Positions 35,484 to 45,674 of a stretch of DNA of 64,000 nucleotides are shown piece after piece; within the stretch, counting starts at the first letter, position 1; each line of letters starts with the position of its first letter. Position numbers and translations under genes: made by a program. The notes below the pieces were generated by a model. That model saw only the letters and a list, made by a program, of their open reading frames with translations. It ran no database searches and was not told the origin of the DNA. The stretch covers positions 19,974 to 83,973 of the forward strand of contig CAMRSM010000018.1 of the NCBI GenBank assembly GCA_947053345.1, read 5' to 3'. Source of the DNA: an uncultured Lachnospiraceae bacterium. GTDB taxonomy: Bacteria; Bacillota; Clostridia; Lachnospirales; Lachnospiraceae.

Positions 35484-35800
35484 TCACCATTCCCCTTTTT
35501 GTTTCTTTGCATAATATCAGATAGATACATCATATAACAAAATCGGAAATTTTGCAAGTGATAGTCACTTCTTGAAACGCCGCAAATTTTGTTTTATGGT
35601 ACGGGCCGGTGGATAAATGGTGGAATTTCAGTGGAAGAGGCGTTGAACAAGCTGGTTGTGGATAACAAAATAAGCATTATACACGTGGAAAAAAGCCTGA
35701 AATACTCGTAAAATGATGGAATATGGGAAAAATAATAAACGACAACCAAGACATTATCCACATCTTATCAACGAGTCGTGGATAACTTTTAAAAGTTATA
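35484..35800. other. oriC: oriC part 1: DnaA boxes upstream of dnaA
   Basis: The region between dnaA and rpmH has TGTGGATAA (35657-35665) and TTATCCACA (35754-35762), both matching the consensus, plus GGTGGATAA (35608-35616), TTATACACG (35677-35685) and CGTGGATAA (35777-35785). Together with the dnaA-dnaN boxes this gives a bipartite origin as in Bacillus subtilis. The dnaA promoter must also lie here. Confidence 0.8.
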
Positions 35801-35841
35801 GAAAAACCGTGAAATTTTTATGGCGAATCCAAAGAAAAGAC

Positions 35842-35870
35842 TTGACTTGTCCATATGATGCGAATATAAT
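35842..35870 (+). promoter_or_regulatory. Promoter of the rpmH operon
   Basis: TTGACT, a 17-nt spacer, then TATAAT, 60 nt before the rpmH start. This near-consensus promoter probably drives rpmH-rnpA-yidD-yidC. Confidence 0.85.
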
Positions 35871-35930
35871 ATTAGGGTGCTATTTAATCGAAAATTGTGT
35901 GCAGACGCATGTTAAGGAGGTGTATTTGTT

Positions 35931-36065
35931 ATGAAGATGACATTCCAGCCGAAGAAGAGATCCAGAGCTAAGGTTCATGGCTTCCGCAAGAGAATGAGTA
36001 CCGCAAATGGCAGGAAGGTTCTGTCCGCCAGAAGGGCAAAGGGAAGACATAAGATTTCTGCATAG
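35931..36065 (+). CDS. rpmH: 50S ribosomal protein L34
   Basis: 44 aa, too short for the ORF track. It starts [20 protein letters not shown] and ends with [18 protein letters not shown], the whole conserved L34 sequence. AAGGAGG lies 12 nt before the ATG. It is the first gene to the right of the origin, as in nearly all Firmicutes. Confidence 0.98.
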   Translation: MKMTFQPKKRSRAKVHGFRKRMSTANGRKVLSARRAKGRHKISA

Positions 36066-36184
36066 GTCGCATTATTGTGGCCTATCTTCTCTCATTGGAT
36101 AAAATGTCTGATTCGGATTTGTCTTATAACAAAAATGCCGGATGATTACAAAGCTGCATTGAGTGGCAGAATGAGAGGAAATTA

Positions 36185-36532
36185 TTGTTAAATTCATTAA
36201 AATCAAACAATGAATTTGGTGTTGTTTACAGAAATGGAAAATCCTACGCTAACAAGTATTTGGTGATGTATGCGCTGAAGAATGATTTGAACAAAAATCG
36301 TATTGGTATATCTGTAAGCAAGAAAGTCGGGAATAGCGTAGTAAGGCACCGGGTAACGAGATTGATCAGGGAGAGTTACCGGTTGGGTGAGGCTACATTT
36401 CATACTGGGTACGACATAGTAGTTGTCGCAAGAGCAGGTGCAAGGGGAAAGAATTTTTCTGAGATCGACAGTGCAGTGAAGCATCTCGGAAAGCTGCACC
36501 GGATCATGAAGATGCCGGTGGCAGAAGAATAG
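36185..36532 (+). CDS. rnpA: Ribonuclease P protein component
   Basis: 115 aa with TTG start at 36185 after [32 protein letters not shown], then [20 protein letters not shown] and TRLIRES, is the RnpA signature including the RNR-type RNA-binding motif. It assists the RNase P RNA in maturing tRNA 5' ends. Position after rpmH is conserved. Confidence 0.97.
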   Translation: MLNSLKSNNEFGVVYRNGKSYANKYLVMYALKNDLNKNRIGISVSKKVGNSVVRHRVTRLIRESYRLGEATFHTGYDIVVVARAGARGKNFSEIDSAVKHLGKLHRIMKMPVAEE

Positions 36533-36539
36533 AGCCAAA

Positions 36540-36752
36540 ATGAAAAAGGTACTTATTTTTTTCGTTCGGATATACAGAAAATATATATCGCCGTTAAAGG
36601 GTAGGCCGTCTTGTAGATATTTTCCTACCTGCTCTCAGTATGCAATTGAAGCATTGGAAAAATATGGCGCGATCAAAGGAAGTTATCTTGCTTTGCGGAG
36701 GATACTTCGCTGTCATCCTTTTCATAAAGGAGGCTATGATCCGTTGCCATAA
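36540..36752 (+). CDS. yidD: Membrane protein insertion efficiency factor YidD
   Basis: 70 aa. [20 protein letters not shown], then [20 protein letters not shown] and [14 protein letters not shown], matches YidD throughout, including the conserved cysteines. It is a small amphipathic, membrane-associated factor working with YidC. It begins 8 nt after the rnpA stop codon. Confidence 0.97.
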   Translation: MKKVLIFFVRIYRKYISPLKGRPSCRYFPTCSQYAIEALEKYGAIKGSYLALRRILRCHPFHKGGYDPLP

Positions 36753-36800
36753 TTTGATGCTTCAATTTTTTATTTCATTAGTCCAAAGGAGGATTTTTCG

Positions 36801-38255
36801 TTGAATCTTATGTTTTTAACCCAGGTCGGGGGGATTCTGAAACCGTTTGCGTGGGTTTTCGGAATTGTAATGAATGCAATCTATGAATTTGTTAGTCTAA
36901 TGAATATCCATAGCATTGCAGTATGTGTCATTATCTTTACATTTGTAACAAAAATGTTGATGCTTCCGCTTACGATCAAGCAGCAAAAAGCAACCAAGCT
37001 TTCCTCTCAAATGAATCCTGAGATTATGAAAATCCAGGAAAAATATAAAGGGAAAAAAGATGAGGCTTCGATGCGCAAACAGCAGGCGGAGATGCAGGCG
37101 GTATATGAAAAGTATGGTACAACTCCTATGTCAGGCTGTCTGCCGCTGCTGATCTCCCTGCCGATCATGTTCGCCTTGTACCGCGTGATCTATGCGATTC
37201 CGGCATATGTAAATGATATCGGGGAGATGTATGGTACGATTGCCGATCAAATCATGTCGATCCAGGGATATGGACAGGCAATGCTTTCCTTTGTTAAGGA
37301 GAACGGTATAGCAGTAAGTGGATTAAAGCCATTGATTGATGTTGTCAAAGGTGTGGATGATATCACTTACAATATTATCACGCTCACAAAGGAAAATTTG
37401 ATAGATATTATGTACCAGTTTAACACAAGCACATGGGAAGCGTTTCGGAACGTGAATCTTGCGGATGCCGAATCATGGCTTAACACGATTGATATCACAA
37501 AGGTAATCCAGAATTATAGCCTTGGGGTTTCCGTGGAATCCATCCAGCCAGTCGATGTGGCAGGTTTTGTGGCTTTGGTTCCGAATATACAGGAATCTGT
37601 TACGGAAATCATAAGTGTAAATAGCTTTTTGGGTGGACTTAATATTTTGAATGCACCAGGATGGTCCTTTCCAGGTATCATCATTCCTTTGTTAGCAGCA
37701 TTGACGCAGTTCGTGCAGAGTAAGGTAGCAATGGCAGGCAACAAGCAGCAGAATAATGTGGACAATCCGGCGGCCCAAAGCATGAAGATGATGAATTATG
37801 TGATGCCTCTTATGTCGATGTTTTTCTGTGCGATGCTTCCAATTTGTGTGGGCCTATACTGGGTCGCAAGTGCGGTTTTTGGCACAATACAGACGATTTT
37901 TATCAACCGTTACATGGATAAAGTTGACGTAACGGAGTTGATGGAAGCAAATGCGGCAAAAGCAGCAAAAAAGCGTGCAAAAAAAGGGATCACGACCGGT
38001 TCGCAGATGGCGGAGGTGGCAAAAACATCTACAAAATCCATTCAGACAGAAGAATCAAAGAAATTTAATAATGCATATGATTATAAAAATAATCCGTCTT
38101 CTGGTAAAAACTCAAATAAGGGAGCAAAAGCGGGTGAGTATAAACGCAGTGATGTTTCCTACAGTGCGAGCAGCATTTCTGCAAATGCGAATTTGCTGAA
38201 ACGCAATTTTGAGAGACAGAATGCTGAAAATACTGAAAACACGGAAAAAGAATAA
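36801..38255 (+). CDS. yidC: Membrane protein insertase YidC
   Basis: 484 aa with TTG start after AAGGAGGATTTTTCG. Conserved membrane segments of the Oxa1/YidC/SpoIIIJ family are present: MLPLTIKQQKATKLSSQMNP, MSGCLPLLISLPIMFALYRV and the C-terminal MPLMSMFFCAMLPICVGLYW. An insertion of about 130 residues lies between the second and third conserved span (near 140-280). The C-terminal ~90 residues are basic and polar. It inserts proteins into the cytoplasmic membrane, alone or with Sec. Confidence 0.96.
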   Translation: MNLMFLTQVGGILKPFAWVFGIVMNAIYEFVSLMNIHSIAVCVIIFTFVTKMLMLPLTIKQQKATKLSSQMNPEIMKIQEKYKGKKDEASMRKQQAEMQAVYEKYGTTPMSGCLPLLISLPIMFALYRVIYAIPAYVNDIGEMYGTIADQIMSIQGYGQAMLSFVKENGIAVSGLKPLIDVVKGVDDITYNIITLTKENLIDIMYQFNTSTWEAFRNVNLADAESWLNTIDITKVIQNYSLGVSVESIQPVDVAGFVALVPNIQESVTEIISVNSFLGGLNILNAPGWSFPGIIIPLLAALTQFVQSKVAMAGNKQQNNVDNPAAQSMKMMNYVMPLMSMFFCAMLPICVGLYWVASAVFGTIQTIFINRYMDKVDVTELMEANAAKAAKKRAKKGITTGSQMAEVAKTSTKSIQTEESKKFNNAYDYKNNPSSGKNSNKGAKAGEYKRSDVSYSASSISANANLLKRNFERQNAENTENTEKE

Positions 38256-38336
38256 ACTTTCACTATTTCTGTTTTGGATGGTATCAATTTTGAGTAAGAT
38301 TGTCAGCCGTTTGTACGGCGGAATGAGAGGAATAAG

Positions 38337-39233
38337 ATGGACGAATGGAAAGAGTTTAGTGCTAAAACAGTGGATGAGGCATTGACAGAAGCGTTGATTC
38401 AACTTGGAACGACCTCGGAGAATATCGAATATGAAGTGATTGAAAAAGAAGCAAAAGGTTTTTTGGGTCTTGGAAGCAAGCCGGCAAAAATCCGCGTGAG
38501 GAAAGTCATTAAATCCGTTGAAGATAATGTCGTGGATTTCCTTCATAAGGTTTTTAAGGCGATGAATCTGGAGATTACAGTTGATGTGTCTTATGATCAG
38601 GAAGAGGAGACCGTGAACATCAATCTTGTCGGAAGCGAGATGGGTGTCCTGATCGGGAAGAGAGGACAGACCTTGGATTCCCTGCAATATCTCACAAGTC
38701 TGGTCATTAACAAGAATACAGACGGTTATCTCAAGGTCAAGCTTGATACTGAGAATTATAGGGCAAGACGCAAAGATACTTTGGAGAATCTGGCAAGGAA
38801 CATTGCATCAAAGGTTAAGAGGACACATAAGCCTGTTTCCTTGGAACCAATGAATCCATATGAGAGAAGAATCATCCATTCCGTCCTCCAGAATGACCGG
38901 TATGTTGAGACGCACAGCGAGGGGGATGAGCCATTCCGCAAAGTGGTAGTAACGCCAAAAAGAAATGTACGTGATTACGATAACAATGGTGGATACAATA
39001 ACGGAGGCTACCGCAATGGTTACCGTAACCGTTTCGATAACGGAAGATATGATAACGGCAATGGAATCAAAAAGTATAGTAAAAAGGAATTTCATAAGAA
39101 GTACGGTGGAAATACAAAGGATTACAGTACAGATTACAAGAAAGATTATGCGGCATATCAGGAGCAGAAAGCGGCAGCAAAGCTTGCGGCAGAAAATGTG
39201 GCAAAGGACGAGTCAGTGGATACAGTTGAATGA
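38337..39233 (+). CDS. jag: RNA-binding protein Jag/KhpB
   Basis: 298 aa. The N-terminal Jag domain (EFSAKTVDEALTEALIQLGT, EKEAKGFLGLGSKPAKIRV), a KH domain (VLIGKRGQTLDSLQYLTSLV) and an R3H domain (PYERRIIHSVLQNDRYVETH) appear in order. A ~90-residue tail rich in Asn, Gly, Tyr and Arg (YNNGGYRNGYRNRF) is unusual and suggests an extra disordered RNA-binding segment. KhpB works with KhpA in RNA control and cell elongation in relatives. It follows yidC as expected. Confidence 0.94.
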   Translation: MDEWKEFSAKTVDEALTEALIQLGTTSENIEYEVIEKEAKGFLGLGSKPAKIRVRKVIKSVEDNVVDFLHKVFKAMNLEITVDVSYDQEEETVNINLVGSEMGVLIGKRGQTLDSLQYLTSLVINKNTDGYLKVKLDTENYRARRKDTLENLARNIASKVKRTHKPVSLEPMNPYERRIIHSVLQNDRYVETHSEGDEPFRKVVVTPKRNVRDYDNNGGYNNGGYRNGYRNRFDNGRYDNGNGIKKYSKKEFHKKYGGNTKDYSTDYKKDYAAYQEQKAAAKLAAENVAKDESVDTVE

Positions 39234-39244
39234 TTATAATGAGG

Positions 39245-39282
39245 AGGTTTCCCGGTGCAGTGAGGGCTGGGAAACCTTTTTC
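39245..39282 (+). terminator. Terminator after jag
   Basis: AGGTTTCCC pairs with GGGAAACCT across a 15-nt loop and is followed by TTTTT. It ends the rpmH-jag transcript before mnmE. Confidence 0.75.
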
Positions 39283-39380
39283 GGATATCGTAAAGAAGAA
39301 AAAAACAGAAAAATAGGAACAATTTGATACATTGTATTTTGATCGGCGATTTTTCGTGGGAAGGAGGATATGTGATATTT

Positions 39381-40775
39381 ATGGAGACAGATACGATAGC
39401 TGCGATTGCAACCGGACTTAACAATGCCGGAATCAGTATAATCCGGGTGAGTGGTGATGCTGCGGTCGAAGTAGCAGACCGCATTTTTTATTCGAGAAAG
39501 GAAGGATTGCATTTAAAAGATGTGAAAACCCACACCATCCATTATGGTATGATAAAGGATGGGGATATTTTTCTGGATGAAGTTCTTGTTTCGGTTATGC
39601 GGACACCAAACAGTTATACGAAGGAAGATGTTGTTGAGATAAATTGCCACGGTGGAATCGTTGTCACAAAAAGAATACTGGAAACAGTGTTAAGAGCCGG
39701 TGCGCGTTTGGCAGAACCAGGTGAATTCACGAAGCGAGCCTTTTTGAACGGGAGAATTGACCTGTCCCAAGCAGAAGCAGTTATGGATATTATACATGCA
39801 AAAAATGATATGGCTGTGAAAAATTCTGTCCGCCAGTTAAGAGGGGATATGCATAAACAAATTTCACAGCTGAGGGATCAGATATTGCACGATATTGCTT
39901 TTATAGAAGCTGCACTGGATGATCCGGAACATATCAGTATGGACGGCTTCCCTGAAAAACTGGAGAGAAATATTTCCGGTTATATGGATAGATTAGATAA
40001 AATGTTAAGAACAGCTGAAAATGGGAGGATGATGAAAGAAGGGATTAAGACGGTTATTCTTGGGAAACCGAATGCCGGAAAGTCATCATTATTGAATTTT
40101 CTAATGGGGGAGGACCGGGCGATTGTTACGGATATTCCAGGTACAACCCGTGATGTTCTGGAAGAAAACGTAGTAATGAATGGGATTTCCTTAAATTTGG
40201 TTGATACTGCCGGAATTCGGTGGACAGAAGATGCTGTAGAAAAGATCGGTGTGGATAAAGCAAGGGGAGCAGCAAATGAGGCAGACTTGATACTTTTTGT
40301 TGTGGATTCCTCTGTTGAGATGGATAGCAATGATGATGAGATATTGGATGCGATTGGCTCGAAAAAAGTAATTGTGGTTTTAAATAAATCTGATTTGAAA
40401 TCTGTTGTTTCCGAAGAAGATATTGTGAGGAGAATGAAACAATTTTCTTTTACAGAAACAGAGGTTATTCGTATTTCTGTAAAAGGGCAGACAGGAATGG
40501 AAGAGTTGGAAAGAAAAATAGCCAGCTTGTTTTTTTCAGGAGAAGTTTCCTACAATGATGAGATTTATATAACAAGCGCCAGACATAAAACAGCATTGAT
40601 GGAGACAAAAAGAAGTCTGGAGCAAGTAATGGAAAGTTTGCGGATGAATATGCCGGAAGATTTTTATTCTATTGATTTGATGAATGCTTATAAGGAGTTG
40701 GGTAGTATCATAGGGGAAGCTGTGGATGAAGATTTGGTAAACATGATTTTTAAGGAATTTTGTATGGGAAAATAG
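39381..40775 (+). CDS. mnmE: tRNA modification GTPase MnmE
   Basis: 464 aa from the ATG at 39381 (METDTIAAIATGLNNAGISI); a GTG at 39372, closer to GGAGG, is an alternative and the ORF track extends further without support. N-terminal tetrahydrofolate-binding domain, G domain with GKPNAGKSSLLNFL, DIPGTTRD, DTAGIR and NKSD, and the C-terminal FCMGK motif (usually FCIGK). With MnmG it makes the cmnm5 modification at U34 of certain tRNAs. Confidence 0.96.
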   Translation: METDTIAAIATGLNNAGISIIRVSGDAAVEVADRIFYSRKEGLHLKDVKTHTIHYGMIKDGDIFLDEVLVSVMRTPNSYTKEDVVEINCHGGIVVTKRILETVLRAGARLAEPGEFTKRAFLNGRIDLSQAEAVMDIIHAKNDMAVKNSVRQLRGDMHKQISQLRDQILHDIAFIEAALDDPEHISMDGFPEKLERNISGYMDRLDKMLRTAENGRMMKEGIKTVILGKPNAGKSSLLNFLMGEDRAIVTDIPGTTRDVLEENVVMNGISLNLVDTAGIRWTEDAVEKIGVDKARGAANEADLILFVVDSSVEMDSNDDEILDAIGSKKVIVVLNKSDLKSVVSEEDIVRRMKQFSFTETEVIRISVKGQTGMEELERKIASLFFSGEVSYNDEIYITSARHKTALMETKRSLEQVMESLRMNMPEDFYSIDLMNAYKELGSIIGEAVDEDLVNMIFKEFCMGK

Positions 40776-40881
40776 AATGGAATATTGTGATATGGATGTT
40801 TAATCCAATTCAACGGAATGTTACAATATTGTAAAGATTATAAATCATTCTTTTTCTATTTTAGAGATGTATGGCTTGGAA

Positions 40882-40897
40882 TGTTTCACGTGAAACA
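40882..40897. promoter_or_regulatory. parS: parS site 1 (intergenic)
   Basis: A perfect 16-bp palindrome TGTTTCACGTGAAACA, the ParB/Spo0J binding site, in the mnmE-mnmG gap. Confidence 0.95.
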
Positions 40898-40963
40898 TTT
40901 TATGTAATGATCGGACATAAACGGAGAATGAAAATCCATTATACATCGAGGTGAGAGGTTGAA

Positions 40964-42886
40964 ATGGCGTATAACTTGATTTACGAGAATTATGATGTCG
41001 TTGTGGTAGGGGCAGGGCATGCGGGGTGTGAAGCGGCATTAGCCTGTGCAAGGCTTGGTCTGGAAACGATTATGTTTACTGTCAGTATGGATAGCATTGC
41101 GATGATGCCATGCAATCCAAATATCGGGGGAACTTCCAAAGGTCATCTGGTTCGTGAAATTGATGCACTGGGCGGAGAAATGGGAAAGAATATTGATAAA
41201 ACTTACATTCAATCCAAAATGCTAAATGTTTCAAAAGGACCTGCAGTACATTCGTTGCGCGCACAGGCAGATAAACAAGATTATACCAATGCAATGCGTG
41301 CGGTTGTGGAAAATACGGAACATCTTACATTGAAGCAGGCAGAAGTGACGGAAATTCTGACAGATGAGAATAAGATTACCGGGGTGAAGATTTATTCGGG
41401 CGGTATTTATCCGTGCCGCGCCGTGATTCTTTGTACCGGTGTATATTTGAAAGCCAGATGTATTTGCGGTGAAATGAGCACTTATACCGGACCAAATGGT
41501 TTACCTGCGGCAAATCATTTGACGGATTCTTTGATTAGACATGGAATTGAAATGTACCGCTTCAAAACGGGAACGCCGGCACGGATTGACAAGAGATCCA
41601 TAGATTTTTCAAAAATGGAAGAACAGTTTGGAGATAAAAAGGTAGTTCCTTTCTCATTTACAAATACCGCAGAAGATATTACAAAGGATCAGGTTTCATG
41701 TTGGTTGACATATACAAATGAAGAAACCCATGAGATCATCCGGGAAAATATATCACGTTCCCCTCTTTTTTCCGGGAATATCCAGGGAACCGGACCAAGA
41801 TACTGTCCGTCCATAGAAGATAAAGTAGTTAAATTTGCTGATAAGGAAAGACATCAGGTTTTCATAGAGCCAGAAGGTAATTATACGAATGAAATGTACA
41901 TTGCCGGAATGTCAAGCAGCCTGCCAGAAGATGTACAAATAAGAATGTACCGTTCTGTTCCGGGCTTGGAAAATGCAAAGATTGTACGAAATGCTTATGC
42001 AATTGAATATGATTGTATTAATCCAATGCAGTTAAAGCCAACGTTGGAATTTAAGGTAATTGAAGGGTTATTTGCGGGAGGCCAGTTTAATGGAAGTTCC
42101 GGATATGAGGAGGCTGCCGCACAGGGGTTAATTGCCGGGATTAACGCTGCCATGAAACTGTTGGGCAAAAAACCAGTTGTACTTGACCGATCACAGGCAT
42201 ATATCGGTGTTTTGATTGATGATCTTGTCACGAAAGAAACACATGAACCTTACCGAATGATGACTTCCCGCGCAGAATACCGTTTATTACTCCGTCAGGA
42301 TAACGCGGATCTCAGATTGACCCGAATTGGGTATCAGGTCGGTTTGATCCATGAGGAGAGATATCAAAAGTTTTTAGAAAAAGAGCTTCTGATAAAAGAA
42401 GAAGAAGAGCGGCTGTTGCACACGGTAGTAGGAGCAACTAAAGAAATGCAGTCATTTTTAAAACAGATTGGAAGCTCTGCGTTGAATAGTGGAATTACTC
42501 TTAGCGACCTGCTAAAACGTCCGGAAATTACCTATGATATGTTGGCACCTTTTGACACGGGGAGAAAAGCTCTTCCGGAGGATGTTATTTTTGAGGCAGA
42601 AATCAATATTAAGTATGAAGGTTATATCAAACGTCAGCTCCGTCAGGTAGAACAGTTTAAAAAGATGGAGGAAAAAAAGATACCGGATGAAATTGATTAT
42701 GAAGCTGTACCGTCACTCCGCATAGAAGCCAGGCAGAAACTTAAAAAGATTCGTCCGGAAAATCTCGGCCAAGCATCAAGAATATCCGGAGTATCTCCGG
42801 CAGATATTTCCGTTCTTCTTGTTTATTTAGAGCATTATAAAAGGAGTATGCAGTGTAATACTAATGTCGATTCGTCATTTGTTTAA
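40964..42886 (+). CDS. mnmG: tRNA uridine-5-carboxymethylaminomethyl modification enzyme MnmG
   Basis: 640 aa. FAD-binding [54 protein letters not shown]-type segment and [20 protein letters not shown] are conserved MnmG (GidA) motifs. It forms the U34-modifying complex with MnmE, encoded directly upstream. The C-terminal helical domain ([20 protein letters not shown]) is complete. Confidence 0.98.
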   Translation: MAYNLIYENYDVVVVGAGHAGCEAALACARLGLETIMFTVSMDSIAMMPCNPNIGGTSKGHLVREIDALGGEMGKNIDKTYIQSKMLNVSKGPAVHSLRAQADKQDYTNAMRAVVENTEHLTLKQAEVTEILTDENKITGVKIYSGGIYPCRAVILCTGVYLKARCICGEMSTYTGPNGLPAANHLTDSLIRHGIEMYRFKTGTPARIDKRSIDFSKMEEQFGDKKVVPFSFTNTAEDITKDQVSCWLTYTNEETHEIIRENISRSPLFSGNIQGTGPRYCPSIEDKVVKFADKERHQVFIEPEGNYTNEMYIAGMSSSLPEDVQIRMYRSVPGLENAKIVRNAYAIEYDCINPMQLKPTLEFKVIEGLFAGGQFNGSSGYEEAAAQGLIAGINAAMKLLGKKPVVLDRSQAYIGVLIDDLVTKETHEPYRMMTSRAEYRLLLRQDNADLRLTRIGYQVGLIHEERYQKFLEKELLIKEEEERLLHTVVGATKEMQSFLKQIGSSALNSGITLSDLLKRPEITYDMLAPFDTGRKALPEDVIFEAEINIKYEGYIKRQLRQVEQFKKMEEKKIPDEIDYEAVPSLRIEARQKLKKIRPENLGQASRISGVSPADISVLLVYLEHYKRSMQCNTNVDSSFV

Positions 42887-42901
42887 CAGAATAGAGGTAA
42901 C

Positions 42902-43651
42902 ATGAGAGATAACAGTAAATTTAAAAGAGGATTGGAACAACTGGAAATTGCATTGAACGAAGACCAGTTAAAACAGTTTGAAGATTATTATGATCTATTG
43001 ATTGAATGGAATAAAGTTATGAACCTGACCGCAATAACGGACTACGATGATGTGGTTACAAAACATTTTTTGGACAGTTTATCCATTGTAAAACTGGAAA
43101 ATGTTTCACGTGAAACATCCAAAAACATGCGAAGGAATATAAAACTTCTTGACCTCGGAACAGGTGCAGGTTTTCCCGGAATCCCATTAAAAATTGCATT
43201 TCCTTCTCTGGATGTAGTTTTAATGGATTCGTTAAACAAAAGGATCAATTTTTTAAATGAAGTGATACGTCAACTTTCTTTAAAAGATATATCAGCTATT
43301 CATGGAAGGGCGGAAGAATACGGACGCAAGGAAGAGTTTCGGGAACAGTATGATTGTTGTGTTTCACGGGCAGTCGCAAGATTAGTTTCCTTGTGTGAAT
43401 ACTGTCTTCCTTTTGTCAGGAAAAACGGCTTTTTTATTCCTTACAAGTCGATAAAGTCAGAGGAAGAATTGCAGGAAGCAGAATATGCTATTGGGCAGCT
43501 GGGGGGAAAGTATATACGGCAGGTTTCTTTTATACTTCCGGAAAGCGATGCAGGCAGGGCTTTGTTTTTGATAAAAAAGAATGCAGAAACACCAAAAAAA
43601 TATCCCCGTGCCGGCGGGAAGCCTGCAAGTAGTCCACTGCTTACAAAGTAA
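42902..43651 (+). CDS. rsmG: 16S rRNA (guanine527-N7)-methyltransferase RsmG
   Basis: 249 aa. NLTAITDYDDVVTKHFLDSL and LLDLGTGAGFPGIPLKIAFP (SAM binding) are RsmG motifs, and CCVSRAVARL is the family catalytic-region segment. A parS palindrome is embedded in the reading frame at 43102-43117, coding NVSRETS between these two motifs. It begins 15 nt after mnmG. Confidence 0.96.
   Translation: MRDNSKFKRGLEQLEIALNEDQLKQFEDYYDLLIEWNKVMNLTAITDYDDVVTKHFLDSLSIVKLENVSRETSKNMRRNIKLLDLGTGAGFPGIPLKIAFPSLDVVLMDSLNKRINFLNEVIRQLSLKDISAIHGRAEEYGRKEEFREQYDCCVSRAVARLVSLCEYCLPFVRKNGFFIPYKSIKSEEELQEAEYAIGQLGGKYIRQVSFILPESDAGRALFLIKKNAETPKKYPRAGGKPASSPLLTK
43102..43117. promoter_or_regulatory. parS: parS site 2 (inside rsmG)
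   Basis: A perfect TGTTTCACGTGAAACA lying within the rsmG reading frame, where it is translated as part of NVSRETS. Confidence 0.95.
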
Positions 43652-43759
43652 GTAAAGAAATTCGGAATTAAAATAAAAAATATTGATAAATGAGTGGAAC
43701 AACATGGAGAAAGGTGTTATAATAAACCTTGAAAATACAGCAGGGAATGATGGTGAAAT

Positions 43760-44611
43760 ATGGGGAGAATTATTGCAATAGCAAACCAAAAAGGCGGTGT
43801 CGGTAAGACAACAACAGCGATCAATTTATCCGCTTGTCTTGCGGAGAAGGGAATGAAAGTTCTTGTTATTGATATTGACCCGCAGGGAAATACAACAAGT
43901 GGTCTTGGAATTAACAAAGATGGATTGGAGAATACGATCTATCAGATGCTGATTGATGAATGTTCCATTGAGAAGTGTATGTGTAAAAGCGTAGTTAATA
44001 ACTTGTTCGTACTTCCCTCGGATGTCAATCTGGCAGGTGCGGAAATCGAATTGATCGGTATAGATAACAAAGAATACATATTAAGTGAGAAAGTGGAACC
44101 GATCAAAGAGTTTTTTGACTACATTTTGATTGACTGTCCTCCTTCTCTCAATACATTAACAGTAAATGCAATGACGACTGCGGATTCAGTTTTGGTACCG
44201 ATCCAATGTGAATATTATGCATTGGAAGGGTTATCTCAGTTGATCCATACTATCAATTTGGTCAAGCAGCGCTTAAATAACCGTCTGGAGATTGAAGGCG
44301 TTGTATTTACGATGTATGATGCAAGGACAAATTTATCCCTGCAGGTTGTGGAAAATGTAAGAAGTAATCTGGAACAAAATATTTACAATGCGATAATACC
44401 GAGAAATGTGCGTTTGGCAGAAGCACCAAGCCACGGTCTGCCAATCAGTATGTATGACACAAAGTCAGCAGGCGCGGATGCATATAGGGAATTGGCAGAA
44501 GAAATACTAAAACAAGATGGACGTGGGGAACAGGAGTTACCGGAATTGCCGAAAACAAATAAAGAAGAGAAAAAGAAGAATGAAAAGAAAAAGTTGTTCC
44601 GCCGAAAATAA
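43760..44611 (+). CDS. parA: Chromosome partitioning ATPase ParA/Soj
   Basis: 283 aa. The deviant Walker A motif IANQKGGVGKTTTAINLSAC, YILIDCPPSLNTLTVNAMTT and the DNA-binding C-terminal part identify ParA/Soj. It binds nucleoid DNA as an ATP dimer and is stimulated by ParB. The C-terminus has an added Lys/Glu-rich tail (TNKEEKKKNEKKKLFRRK). Confidence 0.97.
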   Translation: MGRIIAIANQKGGVGKTTTAINLSACLAEKGMKVLVIDIDPQGNTTSGLGINKDGLENTIYQMLIDECSIEKCMCKSVVNNLFVLPSDVNLAGAEIELIGIDNKEYILSEKVEPIKEFFDYILIDCPPSLNTLTVNAMTTADSVLVPIQCEYYALEGLSQLIHTINLVKQRLNNRLEIEGVVFTMYDARTNLSLQVVENVRSNLEQNIYNAIIPRNVRLAEAPSHGLPISMYDTKSAGADAYRELAEEILKQDGRGEQELPELPKTNKEEKKKNEKKKLFRRK

Positions 44612-44686
44612 GATGCAATTAAAATAAGAAAATGAGCAGAAAGCAAAACACATAAAATCAATGCATTGATAGAAACGAGGAAAATA

Positions 44687-45577
44687 ATGGCAGTAAAACA
44701 TGGATTGGGAAAGGGATTGGATTCGCTTATCACTTCAAAGCTTGAAGAAAATCCGGCAAAGGGAAGTGTATCCGAAGATGTTTCACGTGAAACATCAATA
44801 AAAATCACACAGTTGGAACCAAATAAAAGCCAGCCAAGGAGACACTTTAACGAAGATTCCTTGCAGGAACTGGCGGATTCAATTAAGCAGCATGGTGTGA
44901 TTGAGCCGTTGATTGTACAGAAAAGAGGAAAGACATATGAGATTGTTGCAGGAGAGCGCAGATGGAGGGCAGCAAGGCTTGCAGGGCTTAAGGATGTTCC
45001 GGTTATAGTAAAAGAATATTCTGATCAGGAAGTTTTTGAAATTGCCCTGATTGAGAATATTCAGCGGGAAAATCTGAATCCAATTGAGGAAGCATTTGCT
45101 TACAAGAAACTGATTGAGGAATTTGGACTGAAACAGGACGATGTGGCAAACCGTGTAGGAAAAAGCCGTGTTGCCGTGACAAATTCTATGCGGCTTTTAA
45201 AACTGGACGAACGCGTGCAGCAGATGCTGGTAGATGACATGATCACAAGCGGCCATGCAAGGGCATTGTTGTCTTTGTCCGATATGGAGCTGCAATATCA
45301 GACTGCCATGAAGATTTTTGATGAGAAATTAAGTGTGCGCGAGGTTGAACGACTGATCAAAAAACTGACGGAAAAAGAACCGGAAAAGCCGGAAAAAAAG
45401 CCACAAGAGCATGAAGCTGTCTATCGTGACTTGGAAGAAAAGCTGAAGACTATCATTGGCAGTAAGGTTACAATTAACCGGAAAGCAAAAGACAAGGGAA
45501 AGATTGAGATTGAATATTATTCTTCTGATGAATTGGAGCGTATCATTGACTTAATGAACCAAATACAAAACAAATAG
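44687..45577 (+). CDS. parB: Chromosome partitioning protein ParB/Spo0J
   Basis: 296 aa from the ATG at 44687 (MAVKHGLGKGLDSLI), preceded by AACGAGG; the track's TTG 21 nt earlier lacks an RBS. The CTPase/ParB box YEIVAGERRWRAARLAGLKD, ENIQRENLNPIEEA and the HTH (GKSRVAVTNSMRLLKLDERV) are present, followed by a Lys/Glu/Pro linker and the dimerisation end. A parS site lies inside its own N-terminal coding region (DVSRETS), which may couple ParB spreading to its own expression. Confidence 0.97.
   Translation: MAVKHGLGKGLDSLITSKLEENPAKGSVSEDVSRETSIKITQLEPNKSQPRRHFNEDSLQELADSIKQHGVIEPLIVQKRGKTYEIVAGERRWRAARLAGLKDVPVIVKEYSDQEVFEIALIENIQRENLNPIEEAFAYKKLIEEFGLKQDDVANRVGKSRVAVTNSMRLLKLDERVQQMLVDDMITSGHARALLSLSDMELQYQTAMKIFDEKLSVREVERLIKKLTEKEPEKPEKKPQEHEAVYRDLEEKLKTIIGSKVTINRKAKDKGKIEIEYYSSDELERIIDLMNQIQNK
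44779..44794. promoter_or_regulatory. parS: parS site 3 (inside parB)
   Basis: A perfect TGTTTCACGTGAAACA in the 5' coding region of parB, translated as part of DVSRETS. Confidence 0.95.
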
Positions 45578-45674
45578 GGAAACCAAGAAAGAAAACTTGT
45601 TGTATTCAAGCTTACAGGTAATGCCAGGTATGTATTTTATTTACATTAAGGCACTGCAGAAAAGGGGAGTTTAT

